DNA from: Proteus cibi
GTDB lineage: Bacteria > Pseudomonadota > Gammaproteobacteria > Enterobacterales > Enterobacteriaceae
Assembly: GCF_003144405.1 (NCBI RefSeq)
Contig: NZ_PENW01000019.1
Span: 204,983-268,982 of the forward strand
Direction: 5' to 3'
DNA: 64,000 nt
A program made the position numbers and the translations under genes. Numbering within the stretch: position 1 is the stretch's first letter; each line of letters starts with the position of its first letter. Shown in pieces: positions 45,437 through 56,284 of the stretch. The notes beneath the pieces were generated by a model that was not told the origin of the DNA, made no database searches, and worked only from the letters and a program-made list of their open reading frames with translations.

Positions 45437-46774
45437 TCAGAACCTTTTAAATGTGTCGTCATCGGAAAATGAAAGTGGGCCAACTAAATGCTCTTGTTTG
45501 CTAACATCAGCAATCAACAACGGCATTAGTAAGAGTCCCATTAAGGCCGCAGCACTGGTTAATAATGCAAACATCCCAGTCCAACCATAATGCGCCATGA
45601 CCTGACTTAATGGCCAACCTGCCATTGCCGCCCCTAAATAGGCAAACAATCCCAAGTAGCCAGTTACCGTGCCTGCTGCGTTTTTATGGCAATATTCTGT
45701 TGCAGCAAGCCCGATTAACATCTGTGGTCCGAATACAAAAAAACCGATACTAAAAAAACAAGCTGCGAGCAAAGCATAATGATGAATTGGAATTAACCAA
45801 AGTGCTGTTACTGCGGTAAAAAGCCCGAGTGAAAACAGCAATATCATGGGTGCTCGTTGGCCACGGAATAATAAATCCGAGCCCCAGCCTGAACATAACG
45901 CCCCGAGTAAGCCACCCACTTCAAACAAAGAGAGAATGGCATTAGCACTCAATAAGTTGGCGCCATGTGTTTCTGATAACCAGATATTTCCCCAATCGTT
46001 AATCGCCATACGTATGAGATAAACTAAAATATAGGAAAAACCCAGTAACCAAATCATTCGGTTAAATAAAATGCTCTCTTTCAAAATAGTTAGCATGGGT
46101 TTAGGGGGAGAAGCCTGCTCTTGACGTAATTCAAAAACATCGCGCCGCCAAACACCCACAGTAGGAAGTCCTTCTTCTGCGGGGGTACCTTTTAATCGTA
46201 CACACAACCACAGCCCGATGATGATGCCGATAATACCGGGAACAAGCAGTGCGATTTGCCAACTATAATGCGTCGCTAACCACGCAGTTAAAATCGGAAG
46301 ACTCATCCCGCCAAGGTTAATTGAGATATTCCATAATCCCCACCAGAAACCGCGTTCATTACGCGAATACCAGTGTGTTAACAACCTTGCACAAGGAGGC
46401 CATCCAAAGCCTTGAAAGAAACCATTTAGTGCCCAGACCAAAAGCAGTGCAGGAAATGAAAGGCAATAGGCAAAAATCATATTCATAATGCCTGTCATCA
46501 CTAATCCCACACCCATAAACCAGCGGTATCCCCATTTGTCATGGAAAATACCAGAAACAAATTTAGATAAACCGTAAGTGAGATAAAAAAGGCTGGCTAT
46601 CCAACCGATATCCCCTTTATCTAAACTCAATTCCACTTGCATAACGGGCATCACAAAGTTGACGCTTTTACGTGTGAGATAGAAAGTGGCATAACCAATA
46701 ATCATCGACAGCATTAAATTTTTGCGCCAAAAATTATAGGTCTTATTAATTGATGCCGAATTTTTACCTGACAT
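45437..46774 (-). CDS. uhpC: UhpC-like hexose-phosphate sensor (MFS)
   Basis: 445 residues, twelve membrane helices, organophosphate:phosphate antiporter family. GYATFYLTRKSVNFVMPVM near the start, NGFFQGFGWPPCARLLTHWY and WGLWNISINLGGMSLPI are family signatures with the conserved arginines. UhpC in E. coli senses external glucose-6-phosphate and signals UhpB rather than serving mainly as a transporter. No uhpT is seen in the window, so this gene could in principle do both. Confidence 0.9.
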   Translation of the reverse strand: MSGKNSASINKTYNFWRKNLMLSMIIGYATFYLTRKSVNFVMPVMQVELSLDKGDIGWIASLFYLTYGLSKFVSGIFHDKWGYRWFMGVGLVMTGIMNMIFAYCLSFPALLLVWALNGFFQGFGWPPCARLLTHWYSRNERGFWWGLWNISINLGGMSLPILTAWLATHYSWQIALLVPGIIGIIIGLWLCVRLKGTPAEEGLPTVGVWRRDVFELRQEQASPPKPMLTILKESILFNRMIWLLGFSYILVYLIRMAINDWGNIWLSETHGANLLSANAILSLFEVGGLLGALCSGWGSDLLFRGQRAPMILLFSLGLFTAVTALWLIPIHHYALLAACFFSIGFFVFGPQMLIGLAATEYCHKNAAGTVTGYLGLFAYLGAAMAGWPLSQVMAHYGWTGMFALLTSAAALMGLLLMPLLIADVSKQEHLVGPLSFSDDDTFKRF

Positions 46775-46856
46775 AACATCCTCTTTGATGTTGCAAATGT
46801 AAAAAAAATGTCGCGAAAAAGAATGAGATAAGGTTGTAGATGACTAAGACTTATTC

Positions 46857-48413
46857 TTAGTTTTCACTGTTTTCTTTTGAATTTGTGGGTAAGTTAACAA
46901 TTATTTTCGTACCGTGATGATTTATCACTTCCCATTCTCCACCTAAAGCGCGAATGCGTTCTTCAATCCCACGTAATCCAAAGCCACTACTTTGTTGTGC
47001 TGATAATGACGTCGGCAACATGCCAATGCCATTATCACTAATAATGAGCCGTAAACGGTTTTTGTTTTCAGTCAATGAGACTTGGATATAGGTTGCGTTA
47101 GCATGTTTACTAATATTGTTTAACAGCTCTTGTACTAAACGGTAGAGGGTAAAAATGATTGTTTCGTTTTCAGGCTCTTTATCTAACGAGTAATTAAAAT
47201 TACAGGTAATGCCGTTGTCATCAAAAGCAAATTCATTGATTAAATGATGAAGGGCTTTTTCAAGCGACATTTCCTCTAAGACAGGCGGGCGTAATTGTCG
47301 GAGTAGCTGACGTGTAGATTGATGAATTTGTAGCGCGAGTCGCTCGATTTGCTCTCCGGTTTGGCGTGTTTTGTCGTTATCTGCGGTTCTTTTGATTAAC
47401 ATTGATTGAATTTGGATCGCAGTAATATTCTGTCCAATTTCATCATGTAATTCGCGTGCAATCGCTTTTTTAACATCTTCTTCTGTATGCACCAGTTTTT
47501 CCATTAGATCACGACGAGCCTGTAACTCTTGTTCTAGACGTAAACGGTAATGACGTAAATTATGGGCAAGTTGTTGTTGGCGGCTAATCGCAATCCCTAA
47601 ACCAATACCGATAATAGCTTGTGTGGTTAAGAACATTTCTAACTCACGCAAATCATTAAATGCGCCATTAACTTGGCGAGCAAACGTAATGATCAAACTG
47701 CCCAAGAGAGCGGATAATACGCCGCCTTGCCAGCCATAACGATACGCCATAAAGACATTAGGAATAAAAACAAGGATAACTAATAAGCGCTCTATTTCAG
47801 GTGTTAAGAAAAACTGAGCACTTAATCCAATAAGGCAAAATAGAAATCCCCACATTAGCAAGGAAGTTCTTAGTGGAGGATCGAGAGTACCATCAGAAAT
47901 TAAGGTGCGACTTTGTAATTCACGAAGGTATTCATAAAGTAAAAAGACAAAAGGGGCGAGTAATATGCCACCTGTTACAGAGGTGAGAAAAATTCCGCTG
48001 GTGGTATTAATCACAAAGCCAAGAATAAAGGCTTGTAGCAGACTATTAAAACCTACGGCACCCATTAATAGGGTTAAGCGTTGCCAATACAGAGGATATC
48101 GCCACCAAATACGCTGAACTTCTAGTGCGACAATGAGGCTGAGTATTGGTGAGAGATAAATAATGGCGTGGGTAATTAATTGTTCTTGTGCTAACCAGTA
48201 ATAAAGCCCCCATTCTGCAAATAACATCGGTAGCCAAAAGCGACGCCAGAGTAAAATGATTAGGGCTAATCGTAGACCTTGAGGTAAAAAAAGAGCAGCT
48301 TGCTGTCCATTTTTACTTAAATAGAAGCCAATTACCCAAAGTGATAGCCAAAGTAAAGAGTAGGTGAGTAATAAAAAAAGGGATTGAAGAAGAAAACGCA
48401 GCCCCCTTTTCAT
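46857..48413 (-). CDS. uhpB: UhpB-like membrane sensor kinase
   Basis: 518 residues. An N-terminal membrane domain of about eight helices (MASE1-type), then a NarL-class histidine kinase: phospho-histidine in IARELHDEIGQNITAIQIQ (near 320) and ATPase motifs ELLNNISKHANAT, ISDNGIGM and GFGLRGIEERIRAL. It relays the UhpC signal to UhpA. Starts one base after the uhpA stop; uhpC follows with an 82-base gap. Confidence 0.93.
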   Translation of the reverse strand: MKRGLRFLLQSLFLLLTYSLLWLSLWVIGFYLSKNGQQAALFLPQGLRLALIILLWRRFWLPMLFAEWGLYYWLAQEQLITHAIIYLSPILSLIVALEVQRIWWRYPLYWQRLTLLMGAVGFNSLLQAFILGFVINTTSGIFLTSVTGGILLAPFVFLLYEYLRELQSRTLISDGTLDPPLRTSLLMWGFLFCLIGLSAQFFLTPEIERLLVILVFIPNVFMAYRYGWQGGVLSALLGSLIITFARQVNGAFNDLRELEMFLTTQAIIGIGLGIAISRQQQLAHNLRHYRLRLEQELQARRDLMEKLVHTEEDVKKAIARELHDEIGQNITAIQIQSMLIKRTADNDKTRQTGEQIERLALQIHQSTRQLLRQLRPPVLEEMSLEKALHHLINEFAFDDNGITCNFNYSLDKEPENETIIFTLYRLVQELLNNISKHANATYIQVSLTENKNRLRLIISDNGIGMLPTSLSAQQSSGFGLRGIEERIRALGGEWEVINHHGTKIIVNLPTNSKENSEN

Positions 48414-48414
48414 G

Positions 48415-49047
48415 TTACAGCGATCCTGTGATCAACTGATTTTTTAAGGCGAAATGAACTAAATCGATAGTTGTTTCACAGCCTAATTTGCCTAGTACAT
48501 TAGCGCGATGAACGTGTACGGTTTTATGGCTAAGATTAAGTTGCACTGCTATTGTTTTGACGTTCACGCCTTGAACTAAAAGATTAAAAATCTCTCTTTC
48601 TCGGGGTGTCAAAGCATGGAGTGCATCTTCTTTTTCGGGTGTTTGTCGCAATGCTTTCATCGCATCAGAACAAAGATAACAGCCACCTTGATGTACAGCG
48701 CGTACCGCTTGTACTAACTCTTCAGGACCACAACGCTTGGTTAAATAACCGCGAGCGCCTGAATCAAGTGCACTTTGAACAAAGGCAGGGGTATCGTAAA
48801 TACTTAAAATGATCGTGCGAAAATCAGGACGTTTTTGTTTTAAACGACTTTGTAGTTGTAGACCACTTTCGCCGGGCATAGAGAGATCCATCACAGCAAC
48901 ATCAATATCGTCATGCGCTAAATAAGGCCATGCTTCTTGCCCATTAGAATATTCACCCACGATGTGAATATCAGGTTCTAACATTAAGAGTTGTGCAAAT
49001 CCAGAACGCACAACAATGTGATCATCCACTAAAGCAACTTTTATCAT
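48415..49047 (-). CDS. uhpA: UhpA-like response regulator
   Basis: 210 residues. Receiver domain with MIKVALVDDHIVVRSGFAQLL and phospho-aspartate in VAVMDLSMPGESG; output domain of NarL/LuxR type with LTPREREIFNLLVQGVNVKTIA and LSHKTVHVHRANVLGKLG. The promoter-proximal gene of the uhpABC-afuABC cluster. In E. coli UhpA activates uhpT; here the likely target is the afuABC operon. Confidence 0.93.
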   Translation of the reverse strand: MIKVALVDDHIVVRSGFAQLLMLEPDIHIVGEYSNGQEAWPYLAHDDIDVAVMDLSMPGESGLQLQSRLKQKRPDFRTIILSIYDTPAFVQSALDSGARGYLTKRCGPEELVQAVRAVHQGGCYLCSDAMKALRQTPEKEDALHALTPREREIFNLLVQGVNVKTIAVQLNLSHKTVHVHRANVLGKLGCETTIDLVHFALKNQLITGSL

Positions 49048-49229
49048 AATTTTTTATTAGTCAGGGTGTAGTCAGACAATACTTATATGATTTATAACAA
49101 GCTACCAAAAGATAAGCGAGGAAAAATGGAGAAGAAACTCGGTTTTGAACCTGATATCTCGTTTTTATCAAGGTGAATCGTGACAAGCAAATAATAATGA
49201 TGGGTTATTTATTGTTCTTGTTAATTGTT

Positions 49230-49260
49230 TCCCATAAGCAGGGAACCTCTGCCTATGGGA
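49230..49260 (-). terminator. Hairpin after panD
   Basis: TCCCATAAGCAGG / CTGCCTATGGGA stem-loop beginning 20 bases past the panD stop. There is no T run, so it may act as a 3'-end stabiliser. Confidence 0.6.
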
Positions 49261-49280
49261 AGTGGCGAATATTTTATTGA

Positions 49281-49661
49281 TTAAGCAACTTGAACAGGCA
49301 CGGCTTTGGCAATGCGCTTCATTTCATTATTGTCTTCAAAATAGGCGATATTGGGTTTATGACTACGTGCATCACTATCCGGGATTTGCACATAAGAACA
49401 AATAATCAAACGATCGCCAACCGCCGCTTTACGTGCAGCTGCGCCATTGACAGAAATAATACGCGAACCTCTTTCTGCGCAAATGGCGTAAGTTGAAAAA
49501 CGTTCACCATTATCAACGTTATAAATATCAATCGCTTCATTTTCAAGAATACCGGCAGCATCCATAAAATCCTGATCAATCGCGCAAGAGCCTTCGTAGT
49601 GAAGATCTGCTTGCGTGACTTTTACGCGATGAAGTTTGCCTTGTAACATAGTGCGTAGCAT
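49281..49661 (-). CDS. panD: Aspartate 1-decarboxylase
   Basis: 126 residues. Makes beta-alanine for pantothenate. The proenzyme self-cleaves at Gly24-Ser25 ([10 protein letters not shown]), where Ser25 becomes the pyruvoyl cofactor; Lys9 and Tyr58 equivalents are present ([23 protein letters not shown]). In the usual panB-panC-panD order, with 32 bases from panC. Confidence 0.97.
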   Translation of the reverse strand: MLRTMLQGKLHRVKVTQADLHYEGSCAIDQDFMDAAGILENEAIDIYNVDNGERFSTYAICAERGSRIISVNGAAARKAAVGDRLIICSYVQIPDSDARSHKPNIAYFEDNNEMKRIAKAVPVQVA

Positions 49662-49693
49662 TGTTGTGTTTCCTATTTTTCTAATAATGAAGA

Positions 49694-50545
49694 TTAAACA
49701 AGGTTAACTTGTTGGTTATCAATTAAGCGCGTATTACCCAGCCATACCGCCATTAGAATGACAGCGTGTCGGCTCTCTTCACTTAATGGTGTGAGTGTGT
49801 CTGCATCACAAATAAAGCACTCATCTGCACGAAAACCTTGCTGCTCTAAGGTGTTTTTTGCATTTTGCAGTAGCTGATTAACATCATGATTACCTGACTT
49901 TAATTGTTCTGCAATGGCTTGCATCGCTTGATAAAGTGCTGGGGCTTGTTGTTTTTCGTTATCAGATAATAGACGATTGCGCGAACTGAGCGCTAAACCA
50001 TTTTTGTCACGTACGATAGCAACAGGAACAATGCTGATATCCATACATAAATCGCTTACCATTTTTTTGATAATTTGCAGTTGTTGGAAATCTTTTTCAC
50101 CAAACATTGCCACATCAGGTTGTACAAGGTTAAAAAGCTTACTGACAACGGTTGTAACACCGCGGAAATGACCAGGACGGCTTGCACCTTCTAATACGGC
50201 AGATAATACCGGTACATCAACGGTGGTTTGATTTTCCATTCCGTGTGGATACATCTCTTTTGCTGAAGGTGCAAAGATAATATCGACCTGTTTATCACGC
50301 AGTAACTCGCAATCTTCTTGTAAGGTACGAGGATAGTTTGCTAAATCGGCTTCTCTATCAAACTGAAGTGGATTAACAAATATAGAGGTGATCACGACAT
50401 CTGCGTGAATACGAGCTTCTTCAATGAGTTTAAGGTGACCTTCATGAAGGTTACCCATAGTTGGAACCAATGCAATGCGTTTACCTTCTTGCTTTAACCG
50501 CTTGATTTCTCTGCGTAAGATAAGCGTAGTTTCAATAATTAGCAT
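49694..50545 (-). CDS. panC: Pantothenate synthetase
   Basis: 283 residues. Joins pantoate and beta-alanine using ATP. The nucleotidyltransferase HIGH-type motif is in [15 protein letters not shown], the second ATP motif is SSRNRLLS, and [11 protein letters not shown] is conserved. AAGGAG precedes the ATG. Confidence 0.97.
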   Translation of the reverse strand: MLIIETTLILRREIKRLKQEGKRIALVPTMGNLHEGHLKLIEEARIHADVVITSIFVNPLQFDREADLANYPRTLQEDCELLRDKQVDIIFAPSAKEMYPHGMENQTTVDVPVLSAVLEGASRPGHFRGVTTVVSKLFNLVQPDVAMFGEKDFQQLQIIKKMVSDLCMDISIVPVAIVRDKNGLALSSRNRLLSDNEKQQAPALYQAMQAIAEQLKSGNHDVNQLLQNAKNTLEQQGFRADECFICDADTLTPLSEESRHAVILMAVWLGNTRLIDNQQVNLV

Positions 50546-50587
50546 GGCGTGACTCCTTTAAACAATATTGATAATTAAGATAATAAA

Positions 50588-51379
50588 TCAGTTAAATGAA
50601 TGTTTTTCTTCGGGGAATAGACCTAGTTCAACGTGTTGAACATAAAGGCTGACAGCCCCTTTTAATGAACCCGCTTCTTGTAAAAAATCTTTTGAGAACT
50701 TAGGTGCTTGGGGGGTTAAGCCTAATAAGTCATGCATCACAAGAATTTGCCCATCAGTGACATTACCTGCACCAATACCAATAACAGGCATGGTTAATAC
50801 CTCTGTAATAGCCTTAGCGAGAGCAACGGGGACACATTCTAAAACCGCCAGTTGAGCACCTGCTTTTTCAAGGGCGATAGCATCTTGCTTTAATTGCTCT
50901 GCCTCATCGTGCTCTCTGCCTTGAACTTTATAACCTCCAAAGACGTTGACAGATTGTGGTGTCAGACCTAAATGGATACAGACAGGAACAGCACGCTCAG
51001 CCAGCATTTTAACGGTAGGAATTAACCAACTTCCACCTTCAATCTTCACCATATTCGCCCCTGCTTGCATCAAAATACCGGCATTAAGGCAAGCTTGTTC
51101 AGGTGTTGAATAAGACATAAAGGGCATATCTGCAATTAAGAAGGCATTAGGCGCACCAGCTCTTACGCAACGGGTGTGATAAGCAATTTGCTCAACGGTA
51201 ACGGGTAACGTGCTGTTATGACCTTGTAGTGTCATTCCTAAGGAGTCACCAATCAGCATGGCTTGAATACCTTCTTGTGCAAAAAGGCGAGCAAAACTTG
51301 AATCATAAGCTGTGATTGTGGCGAATTTTTTCTTTTCTTGCTTATAGCGATTCAGCGTTGAAAGCGTAGTGGGTTTCAT
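50588..51379 (-). CDS. panB: 3-Methyl-2-oxobutanoate hydroxymethyltransferase
   Basis: 263 residues from [19 protein letters not shown], which aligns with the E. coli start; GGAG lies nine bases upstream. Transfers a hydroxymethyl group from methylene-tetrahydrofolate to ketoisovalerate. Metal and substrate motifs [20 protein letters not shown] and [17 protein letters not shown] are intact. First gene of panBCD. Confidence 0.97.
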   Translation of the reverse strand: MKPTTLSTLNRYKQEKKKFATITAYDSSFARLFAQEGIQAMLIGDSLGMTLQGHNSTLPVTVEQIAYHTRCVRAGAPNAFLIADMPFMSYSTPEQACLNAGILMQAGANMVKIEGGSWLIPTVKMLAERAVPVCIHLGLTPQSVNVFGGYKVQGREHDEAEQLKQDAIALEKAGAQLAVLECVPVALAKAITEVLTMPVIGIGAGNVTDGQILVMHDLLGLTPQAPKFSKDFLQEAGSLKGAVSLYVQHVELGLFPEEKHSFN

Positions 51380-51739
51380 TGTAACAAACTCCATCATTGT
51401 TGTTTTTTGGTCTGTAGATAAAATTAATTACTTCACATAATTGTTTGTTTATTAAAGAAAATATTGAGCTATCAAAATAAAGCCGCTTTCGATTGTAGCA
51501 TTTAAGAGCTAAAAACGAAGAAAAAGTAATTAAATGAGCAATGAAAAACAACAAATGATGATTTTTGTTTATATTTATCAATTGGTTATGGGGTAAAAAT
51601 AAATATAAAAGATTTCAAAGCATGATGAGAATCAGTGAGTTTGAATAATAGAGGGAAAACAAAAGGGAAGAGATAGGCTGATACTGTTTAAGCTTTTTAC
51701 AGTATCAACCTTTAGCATTAAGGGCGGATTAGTGTGAAA
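51380..51739. other. 360-base gap between folK and panB
   Basis: Contains the panBCD promoter region, unresolved, and a stem-loop at 51679-51707 (TGATACTGT / ACAGTATCA) about 30 bases beyond the folK stop that probably ends the pcnB-folK transcript. No coding frame supported. Confidence 0.5.
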
Positions 51740-52234
51740 TTACCACTTTTCTATGCCGTTTTCAGGCACTAACGCCAATCTATCTGCTAATAACTCACCG
51801 TCAGGAAAGCGAAGGTCGGGGGCTAATTCTGCTAATGGATAAAGCATAAACTCACGGACTTTAAGCCCGTAATGAGGTACGGTTAATCGCTCGGTTTGGA
51901 TCACGTCATTACCAAATAACATAATATCAAGATCAAGCGTTCTTGGTCCCCAACGGTTGCCTTCTTTTCTAACACGACCTTGCGCTAATTCAATCGCTTG
52001 TGTGTTATTCAGCAACTCTTCTGGTGCTAATGTTGTATCAACCGCAACCGCGACATTAAGGTAATCAGGCTGATCTTGAGGTCCCATTGGGCGAGTACGA
52101 TACCAAGAGGATTGTGCAATCAAGGTTGTTTCTGGGATCTCACTGATTGCTTTAATCGCTGAATTCACCTGATTTTCAGGTGAATCCAAATTACTTCCCA
52201 AAATGATATAAACACGTTTTTTCTGTTTATTCAT
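51740..52234 (-). CDS. folK: HPPK, folate pathway pyrophosphokinase
   Basis: 164 residues. Transfers pyrophosphate from ATP to 6-hydroxymethyl-dihydropterin. Family signature [15 protein letters not shown] is intact, as is the opening [15 protein letters not shown]. Its start overlaps the pcnB stop by eight bases, implying translational coupling. Confidence 0.96.
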   Translation of the reverse strand: MNKQKKRVYIILGSNLDSPENQVNSAIKAISEIPETTLIAQSSWYRTRPMGPQDQPDYLNVAVAVDTTLAPEELLNNTQAIELAQGRVRKEGNRWGPRTLDLDIMLFGNDVIQTERLTVPHYGLKVREFMLYPLAELAPDLRFPDGELLADRLALVPENGIEKW

Positions 52235-53780
52235 GGGTGTTCTCTTGTCTAGATGCCGGTTTTGCGTTTGGATGACGAGGACGTTTACGCGGACGTGGAC
52301 GCCTGCGAACTGGCGCTTGACCTAATTCAGAGACCATTGAGCGTTGTTGTGTATTGTTAGACGCTTGGAAATCAGCCCACCAGCTTGCTAACGCTTCAAG
52401 ATCTGGATTGCGTTGTACATTGGCACGTAATTCCAGCAAATCGAACGCAGCACGGAATTTAGGGTGTTCAAGTAACTTATTCGCACGACGACCTTGGCGT
52501 TTCGGTAAACGTTGTTGCAATAGCCAGATATCACGCATTGTTGTGGTAATGCGTTTGGGTATTGCAATCGTACGGCATTGCTCATCTAAAATATCGTTCA
52601 TTGCCATAGAGAAAGAGTCATAATAAGACAAACCACTTTCTTGAACTAATTTTTCGGCATGTTCAATTAATGGATACCACAGCATCGCCGCAAATAAGAA
52701 CGCCGGATTGACTCGCATCTCTTTATTGATGCGATAGTCCGTATTTTTGAGAACTTGATCTAGCATTCTCTCCATCGGCGTATCATGTTGCTCTGTCATT
52801 TTAGATGCAATCAGCGGAAACAGTGGTTCAAGTAATTGATGGCGGCACATTAACTTATACGTTTTGTAGCCTTGTCCTGTTTGTAATAATTTTAGTGACT
52901 CTTCAAAAAGACGAGCTGATGGAATATTACGCAATAAAGGCGCGAGTCTGCTAATTGGCTCTGCAGTTTCTGGTGCAATTTGCATATCCAATTTGCTGGC
53001 AAAGCGAATGGCTCTCAGCATTCTGACGGGATCTTCGCGATAGCGCGTTTCAGGATCACCAATTAAGCGAATAATCCCCGCTTTTAGATCCGCTAAACCG
53101 CCAACGTAATCACGCACCGCAAAATCATCAACACCGTAATAGAGGCTGTTTAATGTAAAGTCACGACGAATGGCATCTTCTTCAATGGAGCCAAAAATAT
53201 TGTCGCGCAGTAACATGCCACTTTGTGCTTGTTGAGATTGGTTGTTGTCTGAAATTTCGTGATCTTCATGCGAGCCACGGAAAGTCGCAACTTCAATCAC
53301 TTCAGGACCAAACATAATATGAGCAAGACGGAAACGACGACCGACTAAACGGCTGTTACGGAATAATCGACGTACATCTTCAGGTGTTGCATTAGTGGCA
53401 ATATCAAAATCTTTTGGTTTTTTTCCCAGTAATAAGTCACGGACACCGCCACCAACTAAATAAGCCTGGAAGCCAGAGTTATTTAAGCGATACAGCACTT
53501 TTAATGCATTATCACTGATGTCTTTACGTGAAATTGGGTGTTGATCTCTTGGGATCACAGTCATTGGCAAATCACTCCCGTTCGCCTTTTCTTTATTACT
53601 CTTTTTTTTATGGGGACGGTCTGCAGATATAGCAGGACGCCGACGCACAGTTTTCTGTGTTTCTTGTATTGGTCGGTCAGATGTAGTGACTGGCCTTTCA
53701 CTCGCTACCGGTTGTGTGTCTGATGACGTTGTTTGCCGCCCTAGCAGATTACGGCAGAAATGTGCTACTCGATTAAAAAT
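52227..53780 (-). CDS. pcnB: Poly(A) polymerase I, AUU start codon
   Basis: 517 residues if it starts at the ATT at 53778-53780, with GAGGTG four bases upstream. E. coli pcnB is known to start at AUU, and [14 protein letters not shown] aligns with the E. coli N-terminus MFTRVANFCRKVLS. The in-frame ATG at 53834 would add 18 unsupported residues. Nucleotidyltransferase motifs are [24 protein letters not shown] and [11 protein letters not shown]. The tail is basic ([12 protein letters not shown]). Adds poly(A) to mRNA 3' ends, promoting decay. An Asp/Lys/Ser-rich insert around 23-65 is longer than in E. coli. Confidence 0.93.
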   Translation of the reverse strand: MFNRVAHFCRNLLGRQTTSSDTQPVASERPVTTSDRPIQETQKTVRRRPAISADRPHKKKSNKEKANGSDLPMTVIPRDQHPISRKDISDNALKVLYRLNNSGFQAYLVGGGVRDLLLGKKPKDFDIATNATPEDVRRLFRNSRLVGRRFRLAHIMFGPEVIEVATFRGSHEDHEISDNNQSQQAQSGMLLRDNIFGSIEEDAIRRDFTLNSLYYGVDDFAVRDYVGGLADLKAGIIRLIGDPETRYREDPVRMLRAIRFASKLDMQIAPETAEPISRLAPLLRNIPSARLFEESLKLLQTGQGYKTYKLMCRHQLLEPLFPLIASKMTEQHDTPMERMLDQVLKNTDYRINKEMRVNPAFLFAAMLWYPLIEHAEKLVQESGLSYYDSFSMAMNDILDEQCRTIAIPKRITTTMRDIWLLQQRLPKRQGRRANKLLEHPKFRAAFDLLELRANVQRNPDLEALASWWADFQASNNTQQRSMVSELGQAPVRRRPRPRKRPRHPNAKPASRQENTHE

Positions 53781-53871
53781 ATGACACCTCGAATAATAAA
53801 TTCTAATAATTAAAAAAATTAAGCGGCTAATCATAGCCTACTGAACATTTTTTGAGAATGCTTTGTGTGGT

Positions 53872-54783
53872 TTATTCATATCCTTGTTGCTGATGATTTT
53901 GTCTTAAAATCTCAGAAGGTGACCACTGCGCTATCGCAATCTCTAACAATGATGCTAACGAATAATCTTGCCAACCCGCAATAATAGGCTGATTGAGGAA
54001 CCGTAAAGCATCGAGAATGACGGGTCTTGGATCAGTATCTGGCAACGCATGCGCGTGATTTTGTTTTGATAATTTATTACCGTCATGATTTATTGCTAAA
54101 GGTAAATGAGCATAATGCGGAATAGGTAAATTCAGTTGTTTATGTAAACTGATTTGTCGCAATGTGGGATCAAGTAGATCGGCACCTCTAACAACTTCGG
54201 TTACACCCTGATAATTATCATCAATCACTGTCACTAGATTATACGCAAATAAGTTATTTTTTCTGTGAATAATCATATCTTCTAACACGATAGACGTACT
54301 CTTTGAATAATATGTACCTTGAATGGTATCTTCAAAATGATAAACAGGATGCTGTTGGATCAACCGCCATGCACTCTTTTTATCAAAAGGTGTAACATGA
54401 TTTGTGAGCGGTTCGCGATGACGGCAGTGGTTATCATACACGCCCCCTAAGTCATGTAAACGATGACGGCTACAATGACAGTGGTAGCAAACACCTTCTT
54501 TCCAAAGAGCGTGTAAAATTTCACGGTAAGCATCATGGCGTTGCGATTGATAGAGGATCTCTTCATCCCAAAACAAACCATAATGTTCTAATGTGCGAAT
54601 AATTTGGGATGCAGTGCCGGGAGGTTCTCTAAGCGGGTCAATATCATCGATGCGTAGAAGCCAACGCCCGTAGTGTGCGCGAGCTTGAAGATAACTGCCA
54701 AGTGCAGTAACCAATGAGCCAAAATGAAGTTGACCCGTTGGCGATGGCGCAAAGCGCCCAATATAGTCTGTAATCTCGTGCAT
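53872..54783 (-). CDS. gluQ: Glutamyl-Q tRNA(Asp) synthetase
   Basis: 303 residues from MHEITDYIGRFAPS (ATG at 54783; the TTG before it is not needed). A truncated class-I glutamyl-tRNA synthetase without an anticodon domain that attaches glutamate to queuosine in tRNA(Asp). HIGH-type motif is in RFAPSPTGQLHFGSL; the KMSKS-type motif is in GNKLSKQNHA. Zinc-type cysteines occur in CYHCHCSRHRL. Lies between dksA and pcnB as in E. coli. Confidence 0.94.
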   Translation of the reverse strand: MHEITDYIGRFAPSPTGQLHFGSLVTALGSYLQARAHYGRWLLRIDDIDPLREPPGTASQIIRTLEHYGLFWDEEILYQSQRHDAYREILHALWKEGVCYHCHCSRHRLHDLGGVYDNHCRHREPLTNHVTPFDKKSAWRLIQQHPVYHFEDTIQGTYYSKSTSIVLEDMIIHRKNNLFAYNLVTVIDDNYQGVTEVVRGADLLDPTLRQISLHKQLNLPIPHYAHLPLAINHDGNKLSKQNHAHALPDTDPRPVILDALRFLNQPIIAGWQDYSLASLLEIAIAQWSPSEILRQNHQQQGYE

Positions 54784-54836
54784 CAAAAGATTCAGATTAA
54801 CGCCTCAACGTATTAGGCTGAGGCGTCTGCCCATTA

Positions 54837-55292
54837 TTAGCCAGCCATCTGCTTTTCACGGATTTCAGCTAATGTCTTACAGTCGATACATAAGTCAGCT
54901 GTAGGACGAGCTTCTAAACGGCGAATGCCGATTTCTACTCCACAAGATTCACAGAAACCAAAGTCATCATCTTCGACTTTTTTCAGTGTTTTTTCGATTT
55001 TCTTAATGAGTTTACGTTCACGATCACGGTTACGCAGCTCAAGACTGAATTCTTCTTCTTGTGCAGCACGGTCAACGGGATCTGGGAAGTTTGCCGCCTC
55101 ATCTTGCATATGAGTAACGGTGCGGTTGACTTCATCCCTGAGCTGATTGCGCCAAGATTCAAGTATTAGCTTAAAATGCGCTAATTGGGCTTCGTTCATG
55201 TACTCTTCGCCCGCTTTTTCCTGATATGGCTCAACGCCAGCAATAGCGAGAATGCTCATGGACGATGTTTTACGCTTTTGCCCTTCTTGCAT
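54837..55292 (-). CDS. dksA: RNA polymerase-binding factor DksA
   Basis: 151 residues from [14 protein letters not shown], identical in length to E. coli DksA; the longer frame to 55394 is not supported. A helical coiled coil with the tip acidic residues in [15 protein letters not shown] and a zinc finger in [17 protein letters not shown] with CIDC. It works with ppGpp in the RNA polymerase secondary channel to reset rRNA and amino-acid promoters. Confidence 0.98.
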   Translation of the reverse strand: MQEGQKRKTSSMSILAIAGVEPYQEKAGEEYMNEAQLAHFKLILESWRNQLRDEVNRTVTHMQDEAANFPDPVDRAAQEEEFSLELRNRDRERKLIKKIEKTLKKVEDDDFGFCESCGVEIGIRRLEARPTADLCIDCKTLAEIREKQMAG

Positions 55293-55488
55293 AATGCTTC
55301 TCCTACATACGCATTTCTGAATAATCCCCACCTTCAAAACAGGAAGGGGAAAAAATAGGGCGCTATAAATAGCAGATGCCCGCGAGGATAGCAATTATTC
55401 CTTTAATAAGTTTTCTCATGGTGTGAAGGCACGCAAGTAAATGCCCTTTTTTAGTTAAAAAATGCTTAACTAATACCATGGGAATCAA

Positions 55489-56199
55489 TTAACCATTTGA
55501 AATAAAAGGTAATTGCTGTCCAATTGTTAAATTGTATTCACTAATATTGATGCGATAACACAAGATTTCAACCCCTGCATCACATGCTTCTTTTAGCAGT
55601 GAAGCATAGTTAGGATCAATCTCTTTAGCAACAGTCACTTCCATAATCCCAGTATGGGGAACTGCGTAGAATAAGACAGCCCTTAAACCCAATTTTGCGA
55701 TAGCGGTCAACTCTCGAAGATGTTTCTGACCTCGTTCTGTTTTGGCATCAGGGAAATAACCCATACCGTTGTTGAGCAAGGTGACTGACTTCACTTCAAT
55801 ATAACAATCAACTTTATGATTTGATTTAAGTAAAATGTCAATACGGCTGTTCTCACTACCGTATTTCACTTCTCGTTTTATCTCGTCATACTCAGATAAT
55901 TCTGGAATGTCACCTGCCTCAATCGCATCAGCAATAATCCCATTCGCTCTTAAGGTATTTACACAAATCCAATCATCGGTTTGAGTTTGTGTCAGTTCCC
56001 AGCTGTGTGGATATTTTCTTTTTGCATTTGAAGAGGTGGAATACCAAACAGTATCACCCGGTGTCGCACATCCCGTCATTGCACCTGTGTTGGCACAATG
56101 GAGCGTGAATTCTTCCCCATTAGGGGTGACAACGTCTGCTAAAAAACGCTTATATCGTTTTAGTAAAGTGGCAGATTGTAGTGGTTGCTCAAATTTCAT
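55489..56199 (-). CDS. sfsA: SfsA, sugar fermentation stimulation protein
   Basis: 236 residues. Opens [21 protein letters not shown] and contains [24 protein letters not shown] and [16 protein letters not shown], the family signatures. It has an OB-like domain plus a nuclease-like fold with D-x(n)-EVK residues, and may be a nucleic-acid nuclease. Its link to sugar use in E. coli is indirect. Divergent from hrpB. Confidence 0.94.
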   Translation of the reverse strand: MKFEQPLQSATLLKRYKRFLADVVTPNGEEFTLHCANTGAMTGCATPGDTVWYSTSSNAKRKYPHSWELTQTQTDDWICVNTLRANGIIADAIEAGDIPELSEYDEIKREVKYGSENSRIDILLKSNHKVDCYIEVKSVTLLNNGMGYFPDAKTERGQKHLRELTAIAKLGLRAVLFYAVPHTGIMEVTVAKEIDPNYASLLKEACDAGVEILCYRINISEYNLTIGQQLPFISNG

Positions 56200-56284
56200 G
56201 ACGACTCCGATGAAAATACGACCTTTAATAAAGCGCTAATGCTACAATGCCCAGCCAAGAAAGTTAATGAGCCATGGAGACTGT

